From NCBI RefSeq assembly GCF_003576645.1, contig NC_044920.1, positions 25,014,676-25,078,675 of the forward strand: 64,000 nucleotides of DNA, in the 5' to 3' direction. This document shows positions 24,207-34,990 of this stretch, piece after piece; positions within the stretch are counted from its first letter, which is position 1; each line of letters begins with the position of its first letter. Below the pieces are notes generated by a model, which had not been told where the DNA came from, did not search any database, and worked only from the letters and a program-made list of their open reading frames with translations. This DNA is from Ipomoea triloba (taxonomy: Eukaryota; Streptophyta; Magnoliopsida; Solanales; Convolvulaceae). Both the position numbers and the translations under genes were made by a program.

Positions 24207-24312
24207 CTACTGAAATACAAAGAGTCAATATCACCTATAAACTGAGACTCGAACTCATATCCTTTCATATGAGAGTGTAATCGGATATCACTAAACCACG
24301 TGGTCTAGGTAA
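24207..24312 (-). mobile_element. SINE (family 1), minus-strand copy
   Basis: Read on the minus strand: box-A-like CGTGGTTTAGTGATATC, CATATGAAAGG, box-B-like GAGTTCGAGTCTCAGT, then GGTGATATTGACTCTTTG. This is the same order as the plus-strand copy just downstream at 24565. The 3' body after TTTCAGTAGG is lost. Confidence 0.6.
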
Positions 24313-24564
24313 CAATCCTAAAGCCAAAATCAACTTAATATGCATGCTGTCGGGTGTCGGCACCTTCCAGCCTTTTCTTGGTAGTACAATAGGCAAGTGC
24401 GTTTTGCCCATGTTAGTATTACAATAGCATCAGGCCCACTAAGTGGAATGGGCTCACTCCAATACTGGACTTGGAATGGCCCATGGGCCTCAGTCTAGCC
24501 CGGAATTGGTAGTGTTGAAGACATACACTGTCTTAATCGATGACCTTACACTAAAGTAATATAT

Positions 24565-24734
24565 AATTGTCATACCAATGACCTTGTGGTCTAGTGGCAC
24601 CCAGTTGCACTTTCATATGGAAGGGGTGGGTTTGAGGCTTAGTGAAGGTGATGCTGACTCTTTGTGCTTCAGTAGGTTGAAAAAGTAGTTACGAACAAAT
24701 ACTACATTGTAATAGTGAGTACCATTTGTATTTT
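24565..24734 (+). mobile_element. SINE (family 1), most complete copy
   Basis: Contains a tRNA-type box A (TGGTCTAGTGG), the CATATGGAAGGGG spacer, a box-B-like GGGTTTGAGGCTTAG, then the conserved 3' body with GTGCTTCAGTAGGTTG and CATTGTAATAG. A 9-bp direct repeat GTAATATAT flanks it (24556-24564 and 24735-24743), a weak but plausible target duplication. There is no A tail, so age or a different tail type is implied. Confidence 0.6.
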
Positions 24735-24743
24735 GTAATATAT

Positions 24744-25771
24744 TTTTTGAGTTGTACCGAGTATTCTTAGTAATAAGTTCTAATATACATGATATAATTT
24801 TTCTAATATAATAATGTATAGTGCATATAATTGTACTCATCAATATATAAATTAAAGTAGTAATGCTAAAGAACACTTTAGAATCTTTTATTATAAAACT
24901 GGAAAACAAAATATTAGTAATCTTTTACACGTGGTAGATTTTTTAACCAGCCGCCATTAAATTGTCTGCAAGTGTGGAGTGGGAGAGTAACATGGGGCTA
25001 ACTGGTAACCATTCTTTTTTATTAATTAGCACTTGGAAATTAAATGGCATATTCTTAGGGAGACTCCATTCGACCTCAAAGACGGCTGGCTAGGCGTGCA
25101 AGATTCCAAGATTCTCCGAGGTTCTCCCCAGATTCCTAGTTGTACTTTGCGGCCGATAGTGACCGTCCGTTGGCGGTCAACCCCACTATGCGAGACTTGT
25201 ATATTGCAAGTGCCAGCTGCTATAATTCTTCGACAAAACCTAGTGTACTGATACTTATGACAGTGATTATTTGTGGTGGTGGACTGCTGGCGCCCCAATT
25301 ACATATATACCTAGCTATATTCCCATTGATTTTTTTTTTTAGATATTTGGTTTGTCCATAAATAACAAAATTCTCTCATATTCAGAGTTCTTACACCCCA
25401 ATTTGACAAGAATATATATTTGTCATTATTTAAATATTAAGCTAAGTTATAGTATATTTCGTTTAGAATGATAACAGTGATGCCATCAAACTACAATAAG
25501 TTACTTAATTGACATATTTTAAACTTATAATTTCAACATTATGAGATGTGCATGTTTCAATTTCAACGTTAGTTAATTTCAACAACATGGTTGTGTCCAT
25601 CATAAATTTTTTATTGGAGCCCGCACCAACATTATTATGGATATTTTGTTGAAAAAGAATTTATTTCTAACATTGATTTACATAATAAATGTTTTAATTA
25701 AGGTCACGGTGATTATGAGTGATGTATTAAAGTGGAATTACTGGATGGGTGAAATTCCTTTCATCTCATTC
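24744..25771. other. Gene-free stretch with a small GC-richer block
   Basis: Bases 25040-25290 have a balanced base composition unlike the flanks, and plus-strand frames of about 70 codons lie here. The deduced peptides resemble no family I recognise and overlap each other. They may be a decayed exon or transposon piece. Confidence 0.4.
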
Positions 25772-26172
25772 TGTTAAAATATAAGTGTTAAAAGATGTAT
25801 GTTAGAAAAGCTTATGGGTTCTTAAAGGAGGTTTCTCATTCTTAAAAGAAAGTTCCTCGTTCCTCTTGAGAGAGAGTTTAATCACATCTTATAAATACCC
25901 AAGAATACTCTAGGGATATGATCTCAAAAGGTTTTCAAGTCTCCAATATCATTAGGAGGCGTGATTAAGATATACAGATGGTGAAGTATTCTTGATTTAT
26001 TCAATTCGATCTAGAGATTACGTCACCTGTGGAATCAAGTAAGTTTTATATTTATTTCTGGTTTAATTAAAAGTTCATGAACATTGTTTAGTTGATTGAT
26101 TTGATTAAATGGGGTTCATTGTTATTTGTACTTCTGCATTCAAATTATAGCACATAAAGGTTGTGATTAACA
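25772..26172 (+). mobile_element. Degenerate copia-like LTR with primer-binding-site remnant
   Basis: The block begins TGTTA and ends TAACA, inverted LTR ends of the TG...CA type. Inside is a TATA box (CTTATAAATACCC, about 25887-25899). Immediately after the right end, TGGTATTATAGC (26175-26186) resembles the initiator-Met-tRNA primer site TGGTATCAGAGC with two mismatches. No gag/pol or second LTR follows, so only a 5' LTR plus leader remains. Confidence 0.5.
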
Positions 26173-26186
26173 TTTGGTATTATAGC

Positions 26187-28667
26187 ATAACACCTGTATT
26201 ATATGAAGCAACGTTAAGAATAAATTATTTCTAACATATTTGACTAATTTAGTTATTTAATTAGACCTCAACTAATAGTCTCTGAGTTTGGGAGTCCTGC
26301 CCCAGTCTTCACAGATGTTAATTTCAATGTACCCCATAGACATTCACCTGAATCAACTTGCATGAATCGAGTTTTTTTTAGGTGATAGATAGTGGATGGT
26401 GGGTTACAATGGATGTGTCTTAAAAAATTAATTTGCAACTGGTTAGGTTTGATGTTGGTTTTAGTTATACACCGAACTCGCATAGAATTCAATCCGACCC
26501 ACTGCACCTAGTTATTTTTAATTTGTTGATACCATATGCGTTGTAAAAACCATATTTGTCTAACTTTTTGATTCTAACTTCTAGCTTCTTTTATTTTCCA
26601 AAAAAAAAAAAAAAACTTCTAGCTTCTTTTTGTATTAAAAAAAGAAAAGAAAAGAAAAGAAAGTGATATGGTATATTTATATTTTTTATAAGTTGTGTAA
26701 GTGATTAAATACACATCACTTTCTATTTTGAAACATGATAACACTTAACTAATACATGTCTATGTGTACTATATGTATATTTGATACATTGAGCTGCCCC
26801 CCGGACTCCCAATAAAATATAATAAAGTCCATTTCATAATCAGAGGTTAGAGTTGGATGTTGCCCCATTGGGACTTTGTTGCTCCACTTGGTATTGTCAG
26901 GTGTATCTATATATCATATCATTAATTGACTTGAGTACGGAGCCTTAGATTATTATAAATGGAAAATACTTTTTTCTTTTTTTTTTTTAAGATGACGAGG
27001 AAACTCGCCTCAGTTTTGAAAGTGTGTACATGATAAATTCCGTTCATGTGTGAGAGTTCATAAATAAAATAGGAGAAGTAAACCACACAAGAAAGACCCT
27101 ATGTAACAGACTCGATCAAGAGGTTGTTGGCAATACTTAAAGTTGCGACCTTTAAGTAAAAGAATTATACTCTACCTACTCAATCACCCATTTCGACAGA
27201 CTTTTTTTATATTGATTATAATTTATAACAAGTGGCACTACTCCTTTCCAAAAGTAGGAAGTAGTGATTTTCTTTTCTATTTTTGAGTGAATTATATAAT
27301 AAAAGCTTGAAGGCAAGTGCAATTAAAGTAATACACTCAAAATCTACCTGTCGGATGAAGATCAGCGACAATGGCAAATATGGCATCTGGGGTGGGTCAA
27401 GTATGCAATAATCATTTTTGACCGATCTTTGATACTATATTTTAATTTTATTTCTTACTTAGTTTATTTTGTTTGTGGTACTAGTGGAGTATTGTGGCTT
27501 CAGATTTTTTGTGAAGAAGAAACCTCAATCATTATCAGAGGTCAGAGGGTGTGCACATGATAAACTCTACTTTTTTGTAATAGTTAGCAAATCATGCATA
27601 TACACTAGAAAAACGTAACGTACAATTTAGTATTTTAAGGACACTATTGTATGTATTTAATTTTTTTGCGAAAAGCTTTATGTATTTATTATTGATTTGT
27701 TTTTGTTGCGACCACATGTTTTCTTGGTCAATATAATTAGAACTTTGCATGTTACAAGACTAATTATATTTATGTTGGGTAAGACTTAAGGGCAACAAAA
27801 CACTACTCCCTTATAACTTTGAGCGAAAAAAGACACATCATTCTTTTTAAAGTAGTAAACTTAATTTAATACCTGTTTAGAGTTTTGTTAAAAATATTAA
27901 GGACTAAATTAGCTATATGCTATGAAGCTAAAGACTAAATTTGCATCACAAATAACTAATAGATTAAATCTACATTATAGTCCACAACTCACAGACTAAA
28001 AAGTATTAATTTTTTCAAGTTATTATATTTTTATTTTTAGCCAATTTATAAACAAATATAAATGCACTCAAAAAAAAAAAACAAATATAAATGAAGTGTT
28101 AGCGCCATGCATTATTAGTGCGACTCTAGATCGAGGGTTCGCGAGCGACCCTAGATTTCAAAATAAATATCCCTTAACATATAGTAATTGATAAAAATAT
28201 TTAAAAATATTCCAAAAAAGCTCTCAAACTATGTAAGAATTCGTAATTAGACCCGAAATCAAAATTTCTAACGCCTGTAAAGTTATATAAGATCAAGTTC
28301 TTGAACCATTTTATGGTTTTGGGAGTTATTTGTCATAAATATGATGTCCACTTTGTACCTGTTAACTGATGAAGGTTATGGTGCACTGTATCTTAATTAA
28401 TTCTAGTCCATCGCTCCATCTTTAATTTGTTTGAAGGTTAATTTGATGAGTTTAGCTAGTTTCCTTAAGAAACTTGTATATGTGATTGCAGATTTGCATG
28501 GAAACTGCACATGCATGCACGCCATGCAGAAAGAGGCATTTTACTTATAACATGATAATCATAGGTTGGATTTAATTTACAATGGAGAAAGGTAGCAAAC
28601 CGGGCAACGTAGTACAGGAATGAAAGATATTAAGGAGTTTATGTACAGATAGACCTATGTGTTATAA
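26187..28667. other. Gene-free AT-rich stretch
   Basis: Nothing beyond A/T runs, a short GAAAA microsatellite near 26641-26661 and AT-driven short frames. It ends at the 3' side of the multi-CEP gene. Confidence 0.6.
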
Positions 28668-29213
28668 CTAGTTACGTTCACTTGTTTGTTTGGGCTGAAA
28701 TGAATGGCCAATGCCGGGACTGTGATCTTCCTCTTGCGGGAACCAGTGGCCTATGCTCGGGCTGTGATCAGTGGGTTGGTTGTCTACAGGATGGCCAATG
28801 CTGGGGCTATGGTCCATCACCTCATCTTCCACCTGGAATGAATGACCAATGCCGGGGCTGTGATCTGTCACCTTATTTTCGGTATACAGTGGGTGCCCTA
28901 TGCCAAGGTTGTGATCTTTCACTTTGTCATCCTGAGAGGAATGACCAATGCCTGGACTGTGATCTGTCACCTTGTCTTTGGCCTGCAAAGAATGGCCAAT
29001 GCTGGGACTGTGACCTGTAGCCTCGTCTTTGGTCTGCAACGAATGACCAATGTCAGGACTGTGATCTTTCACCTCATCTTGGGTGTGCCATGAATGTGGG
29101 GAAGAGTAATTTGGTGGGGAAATCTCTTTGAGTTGTCTTATTCCTTGGACATGGTTACATACACTTACAACGAGAAACAAAATGCAGAAATGGGTATGGT
29201 GGATGAAGGCCAT
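28668..29213 (-). CDS. Multi-domain CEP peptide hormone precursor with eight degenerate CEP cores
   Basis: A single-exon precursor of 181 aa. Residues 1-24 are a signal peptide (I-L-F-L-V-V-S-V core). The rest is a tandem array of eight short cores of the form [DG]-H-[SN]-[PL]-x-I-G-H at residues 50-57, 67-74, 84-91, 100-107, 117-124, 134-141, 149-156 and 163-170. Spacers are acidic/basic (K-D-E-A-T, E-N-K-V-T). The C-terminal half of the CEP signature (H-S-P-G-I-G-H) is kept, but the canonical N-terminal D-F-R-P-T-x-P-G half is absent from all eight. Core four has Leu instead of the conserved Pro. CEPs are secreted, proline-hydroxylated peptides sensed by CEPR leucine-rich receptor kinases in nitrogen status and root growth. 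This role is family knowledge; that these cores are released and active is inference. A canonical CEP gene lies 9.2 kb away on the same strand. Confidence 0.85.
   Translation of the reverse strand: MAFIHHTHFCILFLVVSVCNHVQGIRQLKEISPPNYSSPHSWHTQDEVKDHSPDIGHSLQTKDEATGHSPSIGHSLQAKDKVTDHSPGIGHSSQDDKVKDHNLGIGHPLYTENKVTDHSPGIGHSFQVEDEVMDHSPSIGHPVDNQPTDHSPSIGHWFPQEEDHSPGIGHSFQPKQTSERN
28720..29066 (-). repeat. Coding tandem repeat (CEP cores), about 42-51 bp units
   Basis: On the plus strand the word AATG(A/G)CCAATG.C.GG.CTGTG recurs with 42-51 bp spacing. The spacing is always a multiple of three, as expected for selection on repeated peptide units. Confidence 0.85.
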
Positions 29214-29395
29214 GCCAATTCTAGTAGGTGACTGTTAATTTTCAATTGACCAATTGGATAGCTAGGCAAAAGATGAAGCTAAGTGTAGTAAAGAGATGGG
29301 AATTGAATTGAAGAATAAGAGAGATCAGATGAGATATGTGTTTTGAAGGGTTGTTTAATATATTTGATGAGAGAATTGCATTCAATTGGGTTAGG

Positions 29396-29404
29396 TATTT
29401 ATAG
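29396..29404 (-). promoter_or_regulatory. TATA box of multi-CEP gene
   Basis: The minus strand reads CCTATAAATACC about 185 bases upstream of the ATG at 29213. This implies transcription from about 29365 and a 5' leader of about 150 bases. Good consensus match; start site inferred. Confidence 0.6.
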
Positions 29405-29413
29405 GCGGGGGAG

Positions 29414-30985
29414 ATGTAATATTTTAATTTGATTTTTTAAAATTATTTGTTCAGTATTAATTTCAAACCTCTACTAATTGGATGGTTAGCATTTGGTCTT
29501 CACACATCACACCTGGCCTGTACTGTCGTACTACTTAATTAATCAATTCAAAGTGCTGACTGACTTAGTTTAGGCAGGTTGTTTTTTGTATGGTTTTGGT
29601 AAGTTTTTACTTTTAATTGATGGCCAGTTGTTTGGACTATTATATTATTAATTAAATAAATTTATAATGTCAAAAATGAGGTATACATACATCAGCAAGC
29701 ATATAATGCATCTCAAAGAGTTAAAAGCTTATATTAGTCTAAATTGTTCATTATTTATATGTGTTGTCATCCAATTTACAACAAAATTAACATCCTTGTA
29801 TATGCATACATGCCGGATATTGCACACCCTGTCTTGCCTCACTAACTCTTAATTAAATAGTTATAAAAATGTGCTAGTGTGGATCTTTCTCATTATCATC
29901 TCTAAGTATCTTCTCAGTCACCACCAAAAAATCACTTTCAAGTTTCTCTTTAACATCGTAGAATTTTCATATTTATTTAACATTATAAGTACTACTTCTG
30001 TAGCTCAGCTATCTCCCATTACATTATTACATTCCCCATGAGCTGACATAGTGGAAATGCAGGTACACTGGAGTTGATCTACATACAACTTGAAGTTTGT
30101 AACTTTAATCTACCCACTTGATTCATATACATATGATTTATTATACTATAAATAACTTGTCGACAAATGTATTCAACTCTTAATCTTGAAATAAAAAATG
30201 TATTGTTTAGGTAAGAGGTTTTTAACAATATAACATTCTAGAATTCTTGTACTATAAGAGGTACCACGATTTTAGAGGATTCACCGGGGGACATGCTGGG
30301 GCTCCTTTTTGAGTTTCTGCTAATGCTAGTGGGTCTAGATTTAGAAGGATCAGTTAATGCCCGTCGTCTTAAATGCGGGATTTCACCCCAAAAAAAATGC
30401 ATGCAATTCTATCCTGGCATGTTGTATCTTTTACACTATTTTTGTTTCTTATTGTGGTAGATTTTATTAATTTTAAGGAAAATTTTCAAAATATCATTTT
30501 ACTATAATACCTTCTACCTCTTTCCAAAAACAGAAAAATTAAATGAGCATTTTAATTAGTTATATCAATTGGATTAAAAAAAAAAAAAAGAGGAAAGTAA
30601 TAGCATGCAATAGGTAAATCTGGTGTAAGACACTACACAATACTATTCTTGTGTAATAGCCTGCAATAGGATTACATAAGAGAAGTAAATCAGACTAAAA
30701 AAGACCTAATACGATTGACTAAACTGAAAAGATGTTAACAATAATCAAGCTCACAACCTTTTGTATGAAAATTATACTACAATTACCCACTCAGTCGCTT
30801 CTTTCATGGATATCTGTCCTACTTTTGGTTATGTGAGATGCATGATGTGGAAACTAGTTTTGTTTGTTATATATAGTTGGGAGGCTAAGTAATAGCATCT
30901 TTGTGATTATTCTAAATAGAAGGTTAAAGGTTTAAATTTCAATCACCCCATATACTACATTGCAATAAAATCAGTAGCACTTAAA

Positions 30986-30987
<2 letters not shown>
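29414..30987. other. Gene-free AT-rich stretch
   Basis: No supported gene. A slightly GC-richer block at 30265-30395 ends in CCCCAAAAAAAA and could be an old retroposon, but no target duplication or tRNA-like boxes were found. Confidence 0.5.

Positions 30988-31041
<54 letters not shown>
30988..31041. repeat. (TA)n microsatellite, about 27 units
   Basis: Uninterrupted TA dinucleotides. Confidence 0.97.
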
Positions 31042-31045
<4 letters not shown>

Positions 31046-31254
31046 GGGAGACTCTTTGGCTTCCCACTATTGAAATATAAAATTAAAGGACAATTGTTTC
31101 AAAAAAAACATTAAAGGACAATATTCCTCGGTACATCCACTATGTTGTGTTTGTTATTTTTTCATTATTTTACTGAGTCACGTGAACTCGTACGTTCCAA
31201 CCGTTTTCATCTATTTATTTTGGTTAAGAAATATGAAAAAATAAAATTATATTT

Positions 31255-31392
31255 TTTCTTGAGTACTATTGACTCTATTAAAACGTAATACTTTCTCAAT
31301 CTACTAAAGCATAAAGAGTCAATATCTCATCCACTGAGTCTTCGAACCTACAACTTCTCATATGGGGTGTGACTTGGTGCCACTAGTAATTT
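31255..31392 (-). mobile_element. SINE (family 1), minus-strand copy
   Basis: Minus strand: CTAGTGGCACCAAGTCACAC, CATATGAGAAG, box-B-like GGTTCGAAGACTCAG, GATATTGACTCTTTATGC, GTAGATTGAGAAAGTATTA, and near the 3' end AGAGTCAATAGTACTCAAG. Nearly full length relative to the other copies. Confidence 0.65.
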
Positions 31393-31603
31393 AAAATATT
31401 TCTAATTAATTACTCTGTACATATTTGAGTCATTGAGAGAATAATTCACTAGCTGCATATGACTATATGGGAGATAAAATGCATCAACTGCTCTCATTAA
31501 AAATGACCTATAATTACCAAGTCAATAGTTTGACTAACTTGACAGATGTTAGTTTTTATAGTTGTTACTAGGAGTGTTCAATTAAGTAAAACAATTCCGA
31601 TTA

Positions 31604-32056
31604 GGGTCACACTTGTGTGAGACCGTCTCACGGATCCTTATTCGTGAGACGGGTCGGGTCGGGTCAAAGTACCATGCAAATGTTATACTTATATGTGCAA
31701 ATCTCACACTTATATGCTCAAATATAACACTAATCAAAAATACAATTTTTGTTACTTATAAGAGAAAAAGTAATACATTTTTCATAATAAGTAATATTGA
31801 CAAGTGCCTCTCACTTATAAGGGCAAATATAATACTTTTGAGGAAAAATGTAATACTTTTAAATCGAAATGTAAAAGTATTGTATTTTCCCTTAAAAGTA
31901 TTACATTTACCCTAATAAGTAACAAAAATTTTATTCCTGATTAGTATTACATTTGAGCATATAAGTATGACATTTGTGCACATAAGTGTTACATTTGCAT
32001 CTTGACCCAACCCGTCTCACGTCTCATGGTGAGACGGTCTCACACAAGTTTTTGCC
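31604..32056. mobile_element. Mutator-like MITE (foldback), 453 bp
   Basis: Perfect 9-bp target duplication TTCCGATTA at 31595-31603 and 32057-32065. The inverted ends share CACTTGTGTGAGACCGTCTC (left) with its complement at the right end. Arms continue through GAGACGGGT..GGGTCAA, ATGCAAATGT, CAAAT.T.ACACTTAT and CTAATCA..AA. There is no real coding sequence: the frame starting at 31613 simply reads the arms. Confidence 0.9.
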
Positions 32057-32185
32057 TTCCGATTAACGGTAAGCAAATTAATTCATTTAATACAATTGGT
32101 AACGAAGTTACATAAGTTTAATTAGTTAATACAATTGGTAACAAAGTTAGTTCAATTTTATATATTAACAATTAATTATTTTTAA

Positions 32186-32333
32186 TAAGCATGATGTTGG
32201 GGGTTCGATCTCCACCCATATGAATGGAGCAAATCATTTGGCCAGTCCCCTACCACTTAGTGTGCTGACAAATGGGACGAGGGTTAGTCTTCTAGCTGCC
32301 AGCCGGAGGGATACCTTTGGGTACACCCAAAAA
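32186..32333 (+). mobile_element. SINE (family 2), 5'-truncated
   Basis: A perfect 16-bp target duplication AATTAATTATTTTTAA lies at 32170-32185 and 32334-32349. Within is a perfect box-B-like GGTTCGATCTCC near 32200, a unique body (GGCCAGTCCCCTACCACTTA, GCCAGCCGGAGGGATACC), and an end GGGTACACCC plus seven A. Body and tail differ from family 1. Box A is lost by 5' truncation. Confidence 0.85.
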
Positions 32334-32349
32334 AATTAATTATTTTTAA

Positions 32350-34044
32350 AATTTTCAAATATTGGTTAATACGATCGGTAACCAAGTTATGCTAATTTGA
32401 TTAACGATTAATTATTTTAAAATATTTCAGTTATCATTTTAAAAATTCAAAATTCACTAAAATATAATTCAGTTTGCTTAATTGAGTAAATTATAGTTTG
32501 GTACTGACAGTTTTACCAAAATAACAATTACTGCTACCTCTAAATATATGCCCGGTTTGGTCTCCCTACAATATCCTTGTGTCATGCCGTCATGGTATAT
32601 AACTCCAAAACTTATCAAAACGCATCATATTCTTAACAAATCATCAACTTCCTTGTCTAAAACTTCAATATAAATTACCTAAACACAATCGTCAACAATC
32701 AAATAAGCAACAAAATCAACTCATAATAAGAATGAGCAACTTGATTTTAGGTGATTATATTAGCTATGGGTAATTTAAGATGGTTTACCTCATTGTGATC
32801 ATTTGATGACTACGATCACAAGGCAGGATCCACATACATAGTACACCCCCTCACAAGGCGGATTTCTCTCGTCACCCAAAAAATACTCACGAATTCGATC
32901 GATTCTTGCCAATAATTTTTCAGTTAAATTTATCGTACACGATATTTCTAGTACGATTTATTTCTTCTGTGTAGTTTGTATCTTTGTATATTATTACACA
33001 ATAACATATTTATCTCAGTACACACAATTGATACTACATGTAAATTTCCTTTATTAAAAAAAAAAAAAAAGAAGAATGAGCAACCAACAGAACTCCACAA
33101 AACGTTAAAAAAAAAAATGAAGTGACTGACACATATTAATTATCAACACCTTTAAAGAGATTTTCTTAAATTAAATACAATGTTGTTGGACAGGTGTTTG
33201 GGTAGCGACAAATTACACGAGGGCGGCGGCGAAGGGCAGTCAACATAAACTGCACGCATGGAGTTGGGCGAGGGTCCGTCGCACTGTCTGCTGTCGCATA
33301 TAAGTTATTAGTCTGATCTGTTGATTCTATTCTTAGTGCCAATAAGTGAGATTAATTAGGGAAATGATATATAATGGTGGATATATATGGCCATCCTTCA
33401 TCGTGCATGCTTTACTGTCTCTCGCTCACATCCCTTCCTTTAAACTAAACTGCAATTAGAAAATTTGAAGATTCTTGTGAAAGGACATCGCAGCTCATGA
33501 ATCATGATTATGGCTCCAAATACCTAAGGCCCTAGCTAGCTAGCTTCTCCGTCTTTCATAATGGGTTTGAGTTTTATTGAGAGGGTCTACTTTATTTGTC
33601 TCAAGTTATATATTTGAGGAAAAAGATGTTGGTGGTGGTACAAATTGGAATTGGGTTAGGTTTACTAGGTAATAATTAAGATCCAATTAACTTTTTGTAA
33701 GAGTATCCCAATAGTTTGAATTTTAGTATTGATTTTTGCATGACAATATGACATGTAGGAAAGAACAGAGAAAGAGAAGAAAAAAGAGGGGAAAAAAAGA
33801 AAAAGAAAAAAGCAAATCTGACGCAAAAAAGAAAAGAAAAAACCAAACAAACGAGTCAGCCAACGCGTGCACTGCTGGGCACAGTATGTGTGTCAAACGC
33901 GTAGCACTGCGTCTCTCTTCTGCTGTTTCTTTCACCTGCAGGACCCACAAAAAGCTAAATTATTGCAGGGCAATCCAAACCTTCTTTCTCTTCCACATTA
34001 CAAAAACACTGCAAAAATCATTAAAAATTCTCCTATTGGGCATG
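32350..34044. other. Gene-free stretch
   Basis: No supported gene. A GC-richer patch at 33190-33300 (GAGGGCGGCGGCGAAGGGC) and a lysine-rich frame from an A/G-rich tract at 33740-33850 are the only notable compositions. I saw no recognised microRNA sequence. Confidence 0.5.
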
Positions 34045-34052
34045 CTCTGAAG

Positions 34053-34450
34053 TAGGGGTGTAAACAAGCCGAGCTGAGCTCGAGCCTAGGGTGGCTCGAG
34101 GAAGGCCGTCCTCGAGATCAAGCTTGGCAATTTTCGAGCTGCTCGAGCTTGATATTGAGCCCGAGTTCGAGCTGAGCTTGAATTTGAGAATGCTTTGGTC
34201 TTTGGCTACATAGGGAAATAAGGAAATTAGGGTTTCAATTTTAGATTTTTAGTATTTCAAATTTTAATTTTATAAAATTTAATATTATATATATGGCTCG
34301 CGAGTAGCTCAATGAGCCACGAGCCTAAGACATTAGAGCTCGAGCTCGACTCAATTGTTAAGTGAGCCGCTCGAGCTCGGTTCGACCTCGAATTTGATCG
34401 AGCTCGAGCCAAGCTTTAACCGAGCCGCTCGACTCATTTACACCCATACA
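34053..34450. mobile_element. hAT-like MITE with GAGCTCGAGC-rich ends
   Basis: The left end is TAGGGGTGTAAACAAGCCGA; the right end read in reverse is TGGGTGTAAATGAGTCGAG. Subterminal zones on both sides are packed with GAGCTCGAG palindromic words. An imperfect 8-bp duplication, CTCTGAAG (34045-34052) and ATCTGAAG (34451-34458), flanks it. This 'GGGGTGTAAA' terminus is typical of plant hAT-type non-autonomous elements. Confidence 0.65.
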
Positions 34451-34757
34451 ATCTGAAGTTGGTCTCAGATTAGTAGTACATTATGCAATAGTATGTTTAG
34501 TGTGTGATGGAATAATTGTATCAGGTTTAATTCTTGTTGGGATAAATATTTCTCCTTCGAAGTTCGAAGATTGAAAGCGGATCAATGGCTTAGCCATACT
34601 ATTTGAGAAGATGAGTATTCATGCTAAAATCCAAGAGAATGTTACTATTTTTTCAACTTTTAGAATTTTGTCAAGAGTTTGTTACAATAATTTGAATGAC
34701 TTTGTTACCATCAGTAGTTTTGTTGTCCTAATATTACGTTAGAGTATATGGCGTGCA

Positions 34758-34975
34758 CAAATTATATTGTGGATCATGGTCATGGCTGATATTGTAGTTG
34801 TGTTGAAAGGTAATTGTAGTTGCGCGGAACATAGGTTTCAACACAACTGCAGTATCAGTTCAACACAACTGCAATTCCAGACGGATGAAACGGCATCTGT
34901 TCTACGCAACTGCAGTTATCTTTCAACACAACTGCAGTATCACATGGTGCATGGTCCACGGTATAACGACGTCAT
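34758..34975. mobile_element. MITE with CAACTGCAGT repeats and GTGGACCATG-type ends
   Basis: The left end TTATATTGTGGATCATGG and the right end (in reverse TTATACCGTGGACCATG) are inverted repeats with few mismatches. The interior repeats AACACAACTGCAGTATC and its complement four to five times. The ends resemble those at 44151-44710. Confidence 0.55.
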
Positions 34976-34990
34976 GGCGTGCTATGTGCA

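Noticed and set aside
28720..29066. CRISPR-like spaced repeats
   Set aside because: Repeats are in a plant coding frame with multiples-of-three spacing; no CRISPR features.
28682..29093. Cys-rich plus-strand frames of 83-112 codons
   Set aside because: They are the antisense of the CEP core array; the regularity comes from the minus-strand repeats, and the minus frame has a signal peptide and family motif.
31613..31915. 100-codon frame
   Set aside because: It only reads the arms of the Mutator-like MITE at 31604-32056.
33380..33560. Possible microRNA precursor
   Set aside because: I could not find a convincing hairpin or any recognised mature plant microRNA by eye.
33736..34050. Lys/Arg-rich 104-codon frame
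   Set aside because: Product of an A/G-rich tract; ends inside unrelated sequence and resembles no protein.
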